DNA of 64,000 nt from Bacillus sp. 1780r2a1 (GCA_024134725.1 CP099863.1:4089258-4153257), one strand, 5' to 3'. Shown: positions 9,394 through 18,571, numbered from the stretch's first letter. The notes: generated by a model from the letters alone, not told the origin. Numbers and translations are program-made.

Positions 9394-9669
9394 ACTAAGT
9401 CCTCCTCAATATGTTAAAAAACAGTTTCCATGTAATAGGATACTCCACTTCGAAAAAAAATCAAAGGCATGTCCTTTAACAATTTGATAACAGTAAAAAG
9501 TCTTTAAATTTCTAAAATTCAATTAAATATACTTTCAACTTCCCTTTTAGCATAGCGTAAATTGTGCTTTTTTAATCACAATTCATGAGTTTTTCAATCC
9601 AAGCATTCGGATAAACTATGATATAGTAAAACTAGAAGTCATTATACTGTAGTTTAGGAGTGAAAGAAT

Positions 9670-10413
9670 ATGGCAGAAGCAGCTCAAACACTGGATGGAT
9701 GGTACGCTCTTCATGATTTTCGAACAATCAATTGGACAGCATGGAAACAGCTATCAAACGAAGAACGCGAAACCGCTATTCATGAATTTTTAGCCTTAAC
9801 AGAAAAGTGGACAAGTACGGAAAATGCAGCTGAAGGAAGTCATGCACTATATAGTATTGTCGGTCAAAAAGCAGATTTTATGATCATGCTTGTACGTCCA
9901 ACGATGGAAGAACTAAATGAAATTGAAAATGAATTCAATAAAACAAAGCTAGCAGAATTCACTGTCCCAGCTTATTCATATGTATCTGTTGTTGAGTTAA
10001 GTAACTACTTACCAGCAGGTGAAGATCCATATGAAAATCCGCACATTCGTGCACGCTTATACCCAACTCTTCCAAAATCGAAGTATGTTTGCTTCTATCC
10101 AATGGATAAGCGTCGTCAAGGTGACGACAACTGGTACATGTTGCCGATGGAAGAGCGCCGTAGCTTAATGCGCAGTCACGGTATGATTGGCCGTCAATAT
10201 GCAGGTAAAGTGAAGCAAATTATTACAGGCTCTGTTGGCTTTGATGACTATGAATGGGGCGTTACGTTATTCGCTGATGACGTATTACAATTTAAAAAAC
10301 TCGTATATGAAATGAGATTCGATGAAGTAAGTGCACGCTATGGAGAGTTTGGTAGTTTCTTCGTTGGGAACTTACTTGAAGTCGATCGATTCAATCACTT
10401 TCTTTCAGTCTAA
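9670..10413 (+). CDS. hemQ: Coproheme decarboxylase HemQ
   Basis: A 247-aa protein of the chlorite dismutase-like superfamily, formerly YwfI. The catalytic tyrosine is Y143 in the YPMDKRR motif, and the proximal heme ligand is expected at H170 (MRSHGMIG). HemQ decarboxylates coproheme to heme b, the last step of the Gram-positive heme pathway in the cytoplasm. Its place next to pta is conserved in B. subtilis. It has a GGAGTG ribosome binding site and ends in a terminator at 10418-10450. Confidence 0.95.
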   Translation: MAEAAQTLDGWYALHDFRTINWTAWKQLSNEERETAIHEFLALTEKWTSTENAAEGSHALYSIVGQKADFMIMLVRPTMEELNEIENEFNKTKLAEFTVPAYSYVSVVELSNYLPAGEDPYENPHIRARLYPTLPKSKYVCFYPMDKRRQGDDNWYMLPMEERRSLMRSHGMIGRQYAGKVKQIITGSVGFDDYEWGVTLFADDVLQFKKLVYEMRFDEVSARYGEFGSFFVGNLLEVDRFNHFLSV

Positions 10414-10417
10414 TCCT

Positions 10418-10450
10418 ATGCTTCCTCTCTTATAAGGGGAAGCATTTTTT
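10418..10450 (+). terminator. hemQ terminator
   Basis: ATGCTTCC / GGGAAGCAT with a loop of about 11 bases, followed by six T residues. Confidence 0.8.
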
Positions 10451-10465
10451 ATGCCCTTTTAATGG

Positions 10466-10499
10466 TCATATTCTCTCTTTTTATTCATATACATACAAT
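10466..10499 (+). promoter_or_regulatory. Possible sigma-E-type promoter for cwlJ-gerQ
   Basis: CATACAAT at 10492-10499 matches the sigma-E -10 consensus exactly, and TCATATT at 10466-10472 matches the -35 consensus. The spacing of 19 bases is longer than usual. A poorer -10 (CATATACA at 10486) would give the normal 13. Mother-cell expression of cwlJ and gerQ in B. subtilis supports the reading. Confidence 0.35.
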
Positions 10500-10526
10500 A
10501 GCGTCACAGGTAAGCGAGGTGAGGAA

Positions 10527-10949
10527 ATGGCGGTTGTCGCACACACCGAAGAAGATGTTAAGCTTCTAGCCAGACTCCTGCGAGCTGAAGCTGAAGGTGA
10601 AGGAAAACAAGGAATGCTTCTTGTAGGTAACGTGGGTGTGAACCGAGCAAGAGCTTCTTGTTTAGACTTTAAAGATATTCGAACCATCAGACAGATGGTC
10701 TTCCAAAGCCCTGGAGGTTTTGAAGCCACGCAAAAAGGATATTTTTATCAGCGTGCACGGCAAGCAGATATTGATTTAGCTCGCCGTGTATTAAGAGGAG
10801 AAAGATTTTCACCAGCTACAAATTCTTTATGGTTTTTTAAACCAGGTGGCAACTGTCCCGCTACATGGTATAACCAACCAAACACTGGAAGGTTCAAGTC
10901 TCATTGCTTTTTTGCACCAACTCAAGCGGATTGTCCGAGTGTTTACTAA
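10527..10949 (+). CDS. cwlJ: Spore cortex-lytic enzyme CwlJ
   Basis: A 140-aa hydrolase_2 (SleB/CwlJ) domain protein without a signal peptide, as is usual for CwlJ, which is made in the mother cell and deposited in the coat. The likely catalytic glutamate is in LLRAEAEGEGKQGM near residue 21-23. Conserved family segments are VGNVGVNRA, the FQSPGGFEA loop and NSLWFFKPGGNCPATWYNQ. It degrades muramic-lactam peptidoglycan during germination, triggered by calcium dipicolinate. It lies just upstream of gerQ, which is needed for its placement in the spore. Confidence 0.94.
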   Translation: MAVVAHTEEDVKLLARLLRAEAEGEGKQGMLLVGNVGVNRARASCLDFKDIRTIRQMVFQSPGGFEATQKGYFYQRARQADIDLARRVLRGERFSPATNSLWFFKPGGNCPATWYNQPNTGRFKSHCFFAPTQADCPSVY

Positions 10950-10976
10950 ATACATGTAGAATTAAAGGAGGGTACT

Positions 10977-11459
10977 ATGAAAAAACCAAAAGGTAACCAA
11001 AATCAGACCCAGCCTTATATGCAAAACCCATATATGAGCTATAACTATCCTTACTATACGCCTTATCAACAGCAACAAGGAGGTGGTGGAGGTCAGCAAC
11101 AAAGTCCATCTGGACAAATGCCGCCTCAAATTCCATCGGGAGGTTCCGGTGCTCCTCAAGACCCTGGCCAGCTACCAATAGAAGAGTCATATATTGAAAA
11201 CATTTTGCGTTTAAATCGCGGAAAAATTGCAACGGTTTACATGACATTTGAAAATAATAATCAATGGAATGCTAAAGTCTTCAAAGGTATCATTGAAGCT
11301 GCTGGGCGTGACCACTTAATCTTAAGCGACCCACAAACAGGGAAGCGTTACTTACTATTAATGGTTTACTTAGATTACATTACGTTCGATGAGGAAATTC
11401 AGTATACCTATCCCTTTAATGGTGGCGGACCACCATTAAGCAATTACTCACCTCGTTAA
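10977..11459 (+). CDS. gerQ: Spore coat protein GerQ
   Basis: A 160-aa coat protein. The N-terminal ~70 residues are low-complexity and rich in Gln, Tyr, Pro, Asn and Gly. Lysines cluster at positions 2, 3 and 5 (MKKPKGN), like those cross-linked by transglutaminase Tgl in B. subtilis. The C-terminal ~90 residues form the conserved GerQ domain (YIENILRLNRGKIATVYMTF). GerQ is required for CwlJ localisation or stability, and both genes lie 27 bases apart, probably in one operon. A GGAGGG ribosome binding site precedes the ATG. Confidence 0.94.
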   Translation: MKKPKGNQNQTQPYMQNPYMSYNYPYYTPYQQQQGGGGGQQQSPSGQMPPQIPSGGSGAPQDPGQLPIEESYIENILRLNRGKIATVYMTFENNNQWNAKVFKGIIEAAGRDHLILSDPQTGKRYLLLMVYLDYITFDEEIQYTYPFNGGGPPLSNYSPR

Positions 11460-11496
11460 AAAAAGGCCTCTAGCTTAAAGCTAGAGGCCTTTTTTC
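11460..11496. terminator. Bidirectional terminator between gerQ and ywdK
   Basis: Perfect stem AAAAGGCCTCTAGC / GCTAGAGGCCTTTT with a four-base loop and flanking A and T runs. Its right edge touches the ywdK stop codon. Confidence 0.9.
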
Positions 11497-11863
11497 ACCA
11501 TTTCAACGCTGCAATAACAATTAATACCCAAGCTGTGATGAATGCTACCCCGCCTAAAGGTGTGATAGCTCCTAATACCTTGATTCCAGACGTACTTAAA
11601 ACATATAAGCTACCTGAAAATAATACAATACCACCCATCATCAACCAACCTGACGTTGACAACAACGTTGACTGAGGAGCCTTTGCAAGTAAGAAAGCGA
11701 CTACAAATAAGCCGATAGCATGGAACATATGATATTGAACACCTGTTTTCCATACTTCTAAATATTTTTCCGATATCTTGCCTTCTAATCCATGAGCTCC
11801 GAATGCACCTAAAGCAACAGCTAAAGCTGCATTGATAGCACCTAAAATAACAAAGATTTTCAT
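11495..11863 (-). CDS. ywdK: DUF423 membrane protein YwdK
   Basis: A 122-aa protein with four predicted membrane helices and the DUF423 signature near the start (LGAINAALAVALGAFGAHGL). The later WKTGVQYHMFHAIGLF segment is also typical. It follows ywdI by 15 bases. Members are widespread small inner-membrane proteins without an established function. Confidence 0.88.
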   Translation of the reverse strand: MKIFVILGAINAALAVALGAFGAHGLEGKISEKYLEVWKTGVQYHMFHAIGLFVVAFLLAKAPQSTLLSTSGWLMMGGIVLFSGSLYVLSTSGIKVLGAITPLGGVAFITAWVLIVIAALKW

Positions 11864-11878
11864 GTTCCTACCCCTTTT

Positions 11879-12193
11879 TTAAAAATCAAATAAGCTATCT
11901 CCGTTAGCATCGTCTGAAGCAAGCTTTTCCCCTTCAAAATTTTGCCTAGATGATTGAATGATTTGTTGTTGCATCGAAGGCTGAGCTTGAATTTGTGAAG
12001 GCATGACAACGCTTGATGGAGCTGTTGATTTGACTGAAGAAGATGAATTTCCGTCAGCTAATGCCAGTTCACATAATGTTTTAATTGCGATTAATTGATC
12101 CCTCACGCGAGCAGAATGATGCGCTTCTTGTTTCGCTTTTGCTAACTCCGCACTCATTTTATCTAATAGCTGTTCTAACTTTATTTCCACCAT
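11879..12193 (-). CDS. ywdI: YwdI family protein
   Basis: A 104-aa soluble protein starting MVEIKLEQLLDKMSAELAKA. The N-terminal ~50 residues are helical and charged. The C-terminal half is a disordered Ser/Gln-rich linker ending in a short acidic-aromatic tail (ANGDSLFDF). It resembles B. subtilis YwdI and has the same neighbours, ywdK and ung. Function is unknown. The short C-terminal motif after a flexible linker resembles peptide motifs that dock on partner proteins, which is inference only. Confidence 0.75.
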   Translation of the reverse strand: MVEIKLEQLLDKMSAELAKAKQEAHHSARVRDQLIAIKTLCELALADGNSSSSVKSTAPSSVVMPSQIQAQPSMQQQIIQSSRQNFEGEKLASDDANGDSLFDF

Positions 12194-12291
12194 TTCACCT
12201 CTTTTACTTTGCCTATTGCGAATCTAATCTGTTTATAGTTTATCAAAAATTCATAAGTTGAGCGATGATTCAATTGTAGTTCGCTAAATGT

Positions 12292-12972
12292 TCACGATTT
12301 GATGTTATCAATTTGCCAGTCAATTGGTGTACAATCATTTTCTTGTAAAAAATTATTTGTTAAGAGAAAATGATTATTACCAAAGAATCCACGATTTGCA
12401 GAAAATGGACTTGGATGAGGACTTTCTAAAATTAAATGATGTTTTCCCGTAATCAAGCTTTTCTTGGCCTGCGCATGCTTACCCCAAAGTAAAAAAACCA
12501 CGGGCTCCTCTTTTTGAGCAACCAGTTCAATAATACGGTCTGTGAAAATCTCCCAACCTTGTCCTTTATGGGAGTTCGGCTGGCTGCGTCGAACAGTTAA
12601 TACCGTATTTAAAAGCAATACCCCTTGCTTAGCCCATTTAGTCAAGTATCCATTATTAGGAATTTCACATCCTAGCTCCTGATGTAATTCTTTATAAATG
12701 TTTACAAGTGAAGGTGGAGTTTTTACTCCAGGCTGAACGGAAAAGCTTAACCCGTGAGCTTGACCAGGTCCATGATAAGGGTCTTGACCCAATAATAAAA
12801 CTTTAACATCCTTGTAAGGAGTATAATGTAGAGCGTTAAAAATATCATATCGGTCAGGATATACAGTTTCGCTATTATATTCATTCACAAGAAACTGCCT
12901 CAGTTGAATATAATATTCCTTTTCGAATTCCGCCTTTAATAACTCATTCCAATAATTTTTTAAAATAGACAT
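12292..12972 (-). CDS. ung: Uracil-DNA glycosylase
   Basis: A 226-aa family-1 uracil-DNA glycosylase. The ATG at 12970-12972 is chosen because AAAGGGATG lies a proper distance upstream; an earlier in-frame ATG overlaps that site. Motif A is [18 protein letters not shown] with the catalytic Asp, and the DNA-intercalation loop is [13 protein letters not shown]. The enzyme removes uracil from DNA at the start of base excision repair. It lies upstream of ywdI-ywdK on the same strand. Confidence 0.96.
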   Translation of the reverse strand: MSILKNYWNELLKAEFEKEYYIQLRQFLVNEYNSETVYPDRYDIFNALHYTPYKDVKVLLLGQDPYHGPGQAHGLSFSVQPGVKTPPSLVNIYKELHQELGCEIPNNGYLTKWAKQGVLLLNTVLTVRRSQPNSHKGQGWEIFTDRIIELVAQKEEPVVFLLWGKHAQAKKSLITGKHHLILESPHPSPFSANRGFFGNNHFLLTNNFLQENDCTPIDWQIDNIKS

Positions 12973-13156
12973 ATCGTTCATCCCTTTCATATTTAGTCAT
13001 TATGTAATTCTTCATTCTTTTGTTATTGTACCTAAACTGCATGCTTTCAGTGAATAACACATTATAATCACCATATTTCTCCAGTTAAAGTCATGTTCAA
13101 GTTGCTTTTGTATACACTATAAAGAGTGCATCTTTTCCTATTAAGGAGGGGTTTAT

Positions 13157-13603
13157 ATGATAATTGCTAGTCCCCGCCAAGTGGATGTCACATACGGATT
13201 AGGAATTACACCTACCGAACCGATGATTCCTCGAAAATATACCATTTTCCCATCCCATCAATCGTCAATACCGTCCATTTACGTCGGTTTAGAATTTGCC
13301 TATGATCATATTAGTAAAAGTCGTAACGAATGCTTGGCTTCTTTTTTATTCAATAAAGGATTCTACTCACTGTCACTTTATTTTTATATTGACCATACTA
13401 TTTCAGAAGATACAGCACTAGAGCGTTATATGCATCTTTTAGAAATTTTGCCGCTTTATTTAAATACCCTATATCATTCTGAAAAAGCATTCTTTCAAAG
13501 GCATCCTCTGCTAGAACATTGTCCTATTTTTTTATATATTGACTCTGCCCATTCTTTTTTAGATCGTAAAAAATCATTAGGTGCATTATATCAATACAAA
13601 TAG
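13157..13603 (+). CDS. Staygreen (SGR) family protein
   Basis: A 148-aa protein with an AAGGAGGGG ribosome binding site. It carries features I recognise from the staygreen family: the N-terminal PTEPMIPRKYT segment (plant proteins have a corresponding PRxYTLTHSD), then IYVGLEFAYDHI, a region around NECLASFLFN, and a C-terminal LEHCPIFLYIDS corresponding to the plant PELxxxxVxVYFHS. Plant SGR removes magnesium from chlorophyll a, and bacterial relatives in non-photosynthetic species show similar activity in vitro. The gene stands alone between ung and zwf with its own terminator. Its natural substrate in this non-photosynthetic host is unknown. Confidence 0.72.
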   Translation: MIIASPRQVDVTYGLGITPTEPMIPRKYTIFPSHQSSIPSIYVGLEFAYDHISKSRNECLASFLFNKGFYSLSLYFYIDHTISEDTALERYMHLLEILPLYLNTLYHSEKAFFQRHPLLEHCPIFLYIDSAHSFLDRKKSLGALYQYK

Positions 13604-13618
13604 CGCTTTCAAAACATT

Positions 13619-13650
13619 GCTACTGCCGTTTAATTGGCGTAGCTTTTTTC
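13619..13650 (+). terminator. Terminator after the staygreen-family gene
   Basis: Stem GCTACTGCC / GGCGTAGC with a one-base bulge, followed by six T residues. Confidence 0.7.
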
Positions 13651-13807
13651 ATTTACCAAACAAAATACTTTTAAACTCATGCAAAACATGGAATAATAAC
13701 TACAAATCATATAGATTTGCTTTACCATTTATAAATCGTTACAATTTTATATTAGATATATTAGCTTAAACTAAACGTAATTTTGATAAAGAGAGGGTCT
13801 AGAAGCA

Positions 13808-15310
13808 ATGACAAATGAACAGCCAAAATCAATTATTGTAATTTTTGGAGCTACAGGTGATTTAGCAAAACGTAAACTATTTCCATCTATTTTCCGCTTA
13901 TATAGAGAAAATAAACTATCCGAAGATTTTGCAGTTGTTGGAGTAGCCAGAAGACCATGGACAAACGAAGAGTTACGTGAAAACGTTAAAAAGTCTGTTG
14001 GTAATCTGCAAACAGAAGACGCTGATATTGATACGTTTGCTTCACACTTCTACTACCAGCCATTTGATGTTACAAACGTAGAATCATATCAAGAGTTAAA
14101 AACATTAACGGAAGAGCTTGATACACAATACAATGTTCCTGGAAACCGTATTTTCTATTTAGCAATGGCCCCAGAATTCTTTGGAACAATTGCGTCTAAT
14201 TTAAAAAATGAAGGTTTAACAGCTACTGAAGGTTGGAGCCGCCTTGTAATTGAAAAGCCATTTGGTCACGATTATGAATCTGCTAAAGAGCTTAACGAGC
14301 AAATTCGTCACGCTTTCTCTGAAGATCAAATTTATCGTATTGACCACTACCTTGGAAAAGAAATGGTTCAAAACATTGAAGTAATTCGCTTTGCAAATGC
14401 GCTATTTGAGCCTCTTTGGAACAACCAATATATTTCAAACATCCAAATTACATCAAGTGAAACGCTTGGTGTAGAAGATCGTGGACGCTATTATGAATCT
14501 TCAGGTGCACTACGCGACATGGTTCAAAACCATATTTTACAAATGGTTGCTCTATTAGCTATGGAGCCACCAATTAAACTTACACCAGAAGAAATTCGTA
14601 GCGAAAAAGTAAAAGTATTACGTGCGCTTCGTTCAATGTCAACGGATGAGGTAGATCAATACTTTGTACGCGGCCAGTACGGAAAAGGGATTGTGGAAGA
14701 AAACGAAGTAATTGGCTACCGTGAAGAAAATTCTGTGGATGAAGAGTCTAATACTGCAACGTTTGTTTCAGGTAAACTAATGATTGACAACTTTAGATGG
14801 GCTGGTGTACCAATTTATATTCGTACAGGTAAACGCATGAAAGAAAAAGCAACAACTATTGTTGTTCAGTTTAAAGATTTACCAATGAACTTATACTTCA
14901 ATCGTGGTAAGGATATTCATCCTAACCTACTTGTTATTCATATTCAACCAGAAGAAGGGATTACTCTTCATTTAAATGCGCGTAAAACACCAGGAGCAAC
15001 AGCTTCTACGCCAATTAACCTTAACTACTGCAATAACTGCGGAGATAAGATGAATACGCCAGAAGCTTATGAACGCTTAATTTACGATTGCATGCTTGGA
15101 GATGCGACAAACTTTACACACTGGGATGAAGTTGCTCTATCATGGAAATTTGTTGATACTATCTCAGAAGCTTGGGAGCAAAATAAAGCAACAGACTTCC
15201 CGAACTATGAATCAGGTTCAATGGGACCAAAAGCATCGGATGCTCTTCTTGCTGAAGAAGGCTTCCAGTGGTGGCCTGTTGGGGAAGGTAACTTCTCAAA
15301 CAATGAATAA
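13808..15310 (+). CDS. zwf: Glucose-6-phosphate 1-dehydrogenase
   Basis: A 500-aa enzyme. The N-terminal NAD(P)-binding fingerprint GATGDLAKRKLFPS is at about residues 14-27. The active-site signature RIDHYLGKEMVQN, with the catalytic His, is near residues 177-189. It oxidises glucose 6-phosphate to 6-phosphogluconolactone and opens the oxidative pentose-phosphate pathway. Convergent gndA encodes a later step of the same pathway. An AGAGAGGGT site precedes the ATG. Confidence 0.97.
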   Translation: MTNEQPKSIIVIFGATGDLAKRKLFPSIFRLYRENKLSEDFAVVGVARRPWTNEELRENVKKSVGNLQTEDADIDTFASHFYYQPFDVTNVESYQELKTLTEELDTQYNVPGNRIFYLAMAPEFFGTIASNLKNEGLTATEGWSRLVIEKPFGHDYESAKELNEQIRHAFSEDQIYRIDHYLGKEMVQNIEVIRFANALFEPLWNNQYISNIQITSSETLGVEDRGRYYESSGALRDMVQNHILQMVALLAMEPPIKLTPEEIRSEKVKVLRALRSMSTDEVDQYFVRGQYGKGIVEENEVIGYREENSVDEESNTATFVSGKLMIDNFRWAGVPIYIRTGKRMKEKATTIVVQFKDLPMNLYFNRGKDIHPNLLVIHIQPEEGITLHLNARKTPGATASTPINLNYCNNCGDKMNTPEAYERLIYDCMLGDATNFTHWDEVALSWKFVDTISEAWEQNKATDFPNYESGSMGPKASDALLAEEGFQWWPVGEGNFSNNE

Positions 15311-15317
15311 TGAAAGC

Positions 15318-15349
15318 AAAAACGCAGCGAAATATTCGCTGCGTTTTTA
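15318..15349 (+). terminator. zwf terminator
   Basis: AAAACGCAGCG / CGCTGCGTTTTT with a loop of about eight bases and a T run. Confidence 0.88.
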
Positions 15350-15372
15350 TTCGACAAATGCTTTGTCGAATA
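15348..15372. repeat. Perfect 11-bp hairpin between two terminators
   Basis: TATTCGACAAA-TGC-TTTGTCGAATA: a perfect stem with a three-base loop, wedged between the zwf and gndA terminators. It lacks a T run of its own, so it is not a classical terminator. Confidence 0.7.
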
Positions 15373-15410
15373 GAAAAAGCAGGTTGCTGTCAAAAGCAAC
15401 CCGCTTTCTT
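15373..15410 (-). terminator. gndA terminator
   Basis: Stem GAAAGCGGGTTGCT / AGCAACCTGCTTTT on the minus strand with one mismatch, followed by a T-rich run. It ends gndA transcripts. Confidence 0.75.
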
Positions 15411-15421
15411 ATTCATTATTT

Positions 15422-16834
15422 TTATTTTAACCACTCTGTGTGGAATACGCCTTCTTTGTCAATACGTTGGTACGTATGAGCTCCAAAGTAGTCGCGTTGT
15501 GCTTGTAAAAGGTTGGCTGGAAGTGTTTCTGTACGGTAGCTGTCATAGTAAGCTAACGCGCTTGAGAAACTTGGTACTGGAATACCTTGTTTAACTGCGA
15601 TTGAAATTACTTCACGAAGCGCAGATTGATATCCTTCTACGATATCTTTGAAATACGGATCTAACAATAAGTTTGTTAAGTCTGCATCACGATCGTATGC
15701 TTCTTTAATCTTTTGTAGGAATTGTGCACGAATGATGCAACCACCGCGGAAGATCATCGCAATATCGCCATATTGTAGATTCCAATCATACTCTTCAGAC
15801 GCAGCTTTCATTTGAGCGAATCCTTGTGCGTATGAACAAATTTTACTCATATATAGCGCTTTTCGAATTGCTTCGATTAGCTCTGTTTTATCGCCTTCAT
15901 AAGAAGTTGTTTCTGGACCACTTAATACTTTGCTTGCTTTTACACGCTCTTCTTTCATTGCTGAAATAAAACGGGCAAATACAGACTCTGTAATAATTGG
16001 TAGAGGCACACCTAAGTCTAATGAGCTTTGGCTTGTCCATTTACCAGTACCTTTTTGTCCTGCTGTATCTAAGATCACGTCAACAAGCGGCTTGCCTGTC
16101 TCGTCATCTTTCTTTGTAAAGATATCAGCTGTAATTTCGATAAGGTAGCTATCTAATTCTCCTTTATTCCACTCAGCAAATACCTCGTGTAATTCATCTG
16201 CTTCTAAACCTAAAACGTTTTTCATAATGAAGTACGCTTCAGAAATCAGCTGCATATCGCCATATTCAATTCCGTTATGAACCATTTTTACATAGTGCCC
16301 TGCACCATTTGGTCCGATGTATGTGCAGCAGTCATCTCCTTCTACTTTAGCAGAGATAGACTTTAAGATTGGCTCTACTAGCTTATAAGCTTCTTTTTGA
16401 CCACCAGGCATGATTGAAGGACCTTTTAATGCGCCTTCTTCTCCGCCTGAAACGCCTGTACCAACAAAGTTAATACCAAGCTCTTCTAATTCTTTATTTC
16501 GACGAATTGTATCTTGGAAGAATGTGTTACCACCGTCAATTAAAATATCGCCTTTTTCAAGGTATGGTTTTAACGAATCAATTGTTGCATCTGTTGCTGC
16601 ACCAGCTTTAACCATTAATAAAATTTTACGTGGTTTTTCAAGAGAATTAACAAACTCTTCGACACTGTATGTACCAACAAAGTTTTTACCTTCTGCCTCG
16701 GATTTTAAAAACTCTTCTGTTTTCTCCGGTGAACGGTTGTAAACAGATACTGAATAGCCTCTGCTTTCAATGTTTAGCGCAAGGTTTTTTCCCATAACCG
16801 CTAAGCCAATAACACCAATTTGCTGCTTTGTCAT
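15422..16834 (-). CDS. gndA: 6-phosphogluconate dehydrogenase (NADP+, decarboxylating)
   Basis: A 470-aa enzyme, the length of B. subtilis GndA. The coenzyme site [14 protein letters not shown] is at residues 10-23. The catalytic region contains [19 protein letters not shown] with the catalytic lysine and substrate-binding HNGIEY. It oxidatively decarboxylates 6-phosphogluconate to ribulose 5-phosphate with NADPH formation. It is convergent with zwf, so the two dehydrogenases face each other and end in a cluster of three hairpins. Confidence 0.96.
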   Translation of the reverse strand: MTKQQIGVIGLAVMGKNLALNIESRGYSVSVYNRSPEKTEEFLKSEAEGKNFVGTYSVEEFVNSLEKPRKILLMVKAGAATDATIDSLKPYLEKGDILIDGGNTFFQDTIRRNKELEELGINFVGTGVSGGEEGALKGPSIMPGGQKEAYKLVEPILKSISAKVEGDDCCTYIGPNGAGHYVKMVHNGIEYGDMQLISEAYFIMKNVLGLEADELHEVFAEWNKGELDSYLIEITADIFTKKDDETGKPLVDVILDTAGQKGTGKWTSQSSLDLGVPLPIITESVFARFISAMKEERVKASKVLSGPETTSYEGDKTELIEAIRKALYMSKICSYAQGFAQMKAASEEYDWNLQYGDIAMIFRGGCIIRAQFLQKIKEAYDRDADLTNLLLDPYFKDIVEGYQSALREVISIAVKQGIPVPSFSSALAYYDSYRTETLPANLLQAQRDYFGAHTYQRIDKEGVFHTEWLK

Positions 16835-16981
16835 GTTCTCTCTTCCCTTCGTTTTTTAATATGAATTAGCCACTTTAATCTTAACTGAACCACACAAAAA
16901 CATTCAAGCTAGAAGCAGCAACCTTCATATCATGTATTATACATATCTGTATAGTACCACGGTTTTATTTAAAAAAAAACG

Positions 16982-17010
16982 AAAGCGCCTGCTTATGCAG
17001 ACGCTTTTTT
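16982..17010 (-). terminator. Terminator of the alanine symporter gene
   Basis: AAAGCGcCTGC / GCAGaCGCTTT with one mismatch and A/T runs. It lies directly downstream of the symporter stop codon. Confidence 0.75.
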
Positions 17011-17014
17011 GATA

Positions 17015-18424
17015 TCAGCTTGCTTTTTTCATTGTTGCTACTTTGTAATGATTTTCAAAATAATCATTTGTTTCATGAACAACAACTTTATATAACAACA
17101 CAAGAGCAATTAAGTTTGGAATCATCATCAGTGCATTCGCCATATCTGCAAATGCCCAAACAACCGTTAAGTTTGCTACTGCCCCAAGGCCACAAGCCGC
17201 TACATAAATTGCACGATAAAGACCTGTTGCTTTTGTGCCAAATAAATATTCAAAACATTTTTCTCCGTATACATACCAACCTACAATTGTTGAGAATCCG
17301 AAGAAAATAACAGAAAATGCAACAATATATTCACCAATTTTGCCTAAAGATGCGGCAAAGGCTGCTGAAGTTAAGGCTCCTCCATCTAAGTTAGCGTTGT
17401 GCGCCACACCAGAGATAGCTCCTCCTGTTGGGTCCCAGAACCCTGTAATAATTAGTACTAAACCTGTCATTGTACAAACAACAATAGTAACAATAAATGT
17501 ACCTGTCATCGCCACAAGGGCTTGTTTAACCGGATGATCTGAACGAGCATTCCCTGCAATTAAAGCAGCCGTTCCTAAACCTGCTTCATTTGAGAAGATT
17601 CCACGTGATACTCCGCTACGAATTGCTTCAGAAACCGCAATGCCAACAAATCCACTTGTTGCAGCTACTGGTGAAAATGCATATTCGAAAATCAATGCAA
17701 ATGATGGAATAATTTTATCAACATTTAAGAAAATAATTAATAGTGAACCAGCAATGTATAGTAAAGCCATCAGCGGTACAAAAACCCCTGCCACTGTACT
17801 AATACGCTGAATACCACCAAAGATAATTAAAGTTGTTAAAACAGCTAATACAATCCCTGTTACAATGCCACTAATCCCAAAACTTTCGTCTACAACGCTT
17901 GCAATTGTATTAGACTGAACGCTGTTTCCGATACCTAATGCGGCAAAGGCTCCAAAAAGAGCAAATGCGATAGCTAAAATTTTAAACTTTGGTCCTAACC
18001 CTCTTTCGACATAATACATCGGACCACCTGAATATTCACCTTTATCATTTTTCACACGGAATTTCATTGCTAATAAGGCTTCAGCATACTTTGTAGCCAT
18101 TCCCAGTAACCCTACAATCCACATCCAGAAGATTGCCCCTGGTCCACCTAGCGTGATGGCTGTTGCTACACCAGCAATATTACCGTTACCAATTGTTGCA
18201 GCTAAAGCTGTCATCAAAGCTTTAAAGTTACTTACATCACCTTCAGCCTTTGCATCTTCTTCCTTTTCTTTTGTAAATCCTAATTTGAACGCATACATCA
18301 ACTTACGGAACTGTAGGCCTCTTAATGCAAAGGTTAAAAATAAGCCTGTCCCAAATAAAAGAATTAAGCTAGGTGTTCCCCAAAGAACTCCATTGATTTT
18401 CCCTAAAATATCTAGAATGTCCAT
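17015..18424 (-). CDS. Sodium:alanine symporter, AGCS family
   Basis: A 469-aa polytopic membrane protein with about 11 helices. Family signatures include FKALMTALAATIGNGNIAGVATAI, GGPMYYVERGLG and SEAIRSGVSRGIFSNEAGLGTAAL, the last two being hallmarks of the AGCS (DagA/AlsT) family. It imports alanine or glycine with sodium. The divergent neighbours are the alanine-dehydrogenase regulator adeR and ald, which supports alanine as the substrate. A perfect cre site lies in its leader at 18443-18456. I saw no glycine riboswitch in that leader. Confidence 0.92.
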   Translation of the reverse strand: MDILDILGKINGVLWGTPSLILLFGTGLFLTFALRGLQFRKLMYAFKLGFTKEKEEDAKAEGDVSNFKALMTALAATIGNGNIAGVATAITLGGPGAIFWMWIVGLLGMATKYAEALLAMKFRVKNDKGEYSGGPMYYVERGLGPKFKILAIAFALFGAFAALGIGNSVQSNTIASVVDESFGISGIVTGIVLAVLTTLIIFGGIQRISTVAGVFVPLMALLYIAGSLLIIFLNVDKIIPSFALIFEYAFSPVAATSGFVGIAVSEAIRSGVSRGIFSNEAGLGTAALIAGNARSDHPVKQALVAMTGTFIVTIVVCTMTGLVLIITGFWDPTGGAISGVAHNANLDGGALTSAAFAASLGKIGEYIVAFSVIFFGFSTIVGWYVYGEKCFEYLFGTKATGLYRAIYVAACGLGAVANLTVVWAFADMANALMMIPNLIALVLLYKVVVHETNDYFENHYKVATMKKAS

Positions 18425-18442
18425 TGATGCTTCCTCCCCATC

Positions 18443-18456
18443 TGTTAGCGCTTACA
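18443..18456 (-). promoter_or_regulatory. cre (CcpA) site in the alanine symporter leader
   Basis: Read on the minus strand, TGTAAGCGCTAACA matches the cre consensus TGNAANCGNWWNCA at every position. It begins 19 bases upstream of the start codon and downstream of a plausible promoter (TTGTCT, then TATATC), so bound CcpA would probably block elongation. Confidence 0.8.
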
Positions 18457-18552
18457 TTCTAAATAAGCTCTAATAAATGATTCCCTGATATAATTTTAAC
18501 ATTTTCTTAGACAAGTTTTTTTGTTAAAATCATTAAAAAGACTAATTTGTTT

Positions 18553-18571
18553 TTGTCTATTTTCACAAAAT
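18553..18571 (+). promoter_or_regulatory. Candidate AdeR operator upstream of adeR
   Basis: The 19-mer TTGTCTATTTTCACAAAAT agrees at 17 of 19 positions with a 19-mer upstream of ald (20019-20037). A weaker inverted copy (TTTTTGTTAAAATC, 18518-18531) lies 40 bp away centre to centre. AdeR is the obvious candidate binder; no site has been proven. Confidence 0.45.

Noticed and set aside
9394-9669. cre site expected upstream of pta
   Set aside because: No sequence in the intergenic region matches TGNAANCGNWWNCA closely enough, although pta of B. subtilis has one.
13581-13769. A 62-codon reading frame after the staygreen-family gene
   Set aside because: It overlaps the end of the previous gene and a terminator hairpin, has no ribosome binding site and shows no recognisable protein pattern.
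18493-18530. Inverted repeat ATTTTAACA / TGTTAAAAT with a 20-base spacer upstream of adeR
   Set aside because: The arms are A/T only and overlap the probable symporter promoter. In such AT-rich DNA this can occur by chance, and the 19-bp shared motif is a better operator candidate.
18425-18569. Possible glycine riboswitch before the alanine symporter gene
   Set aside because: Some AGCS genes carry one, but the leader lacks the conserved GG-rich core and paired helices; only the cre site is evident.
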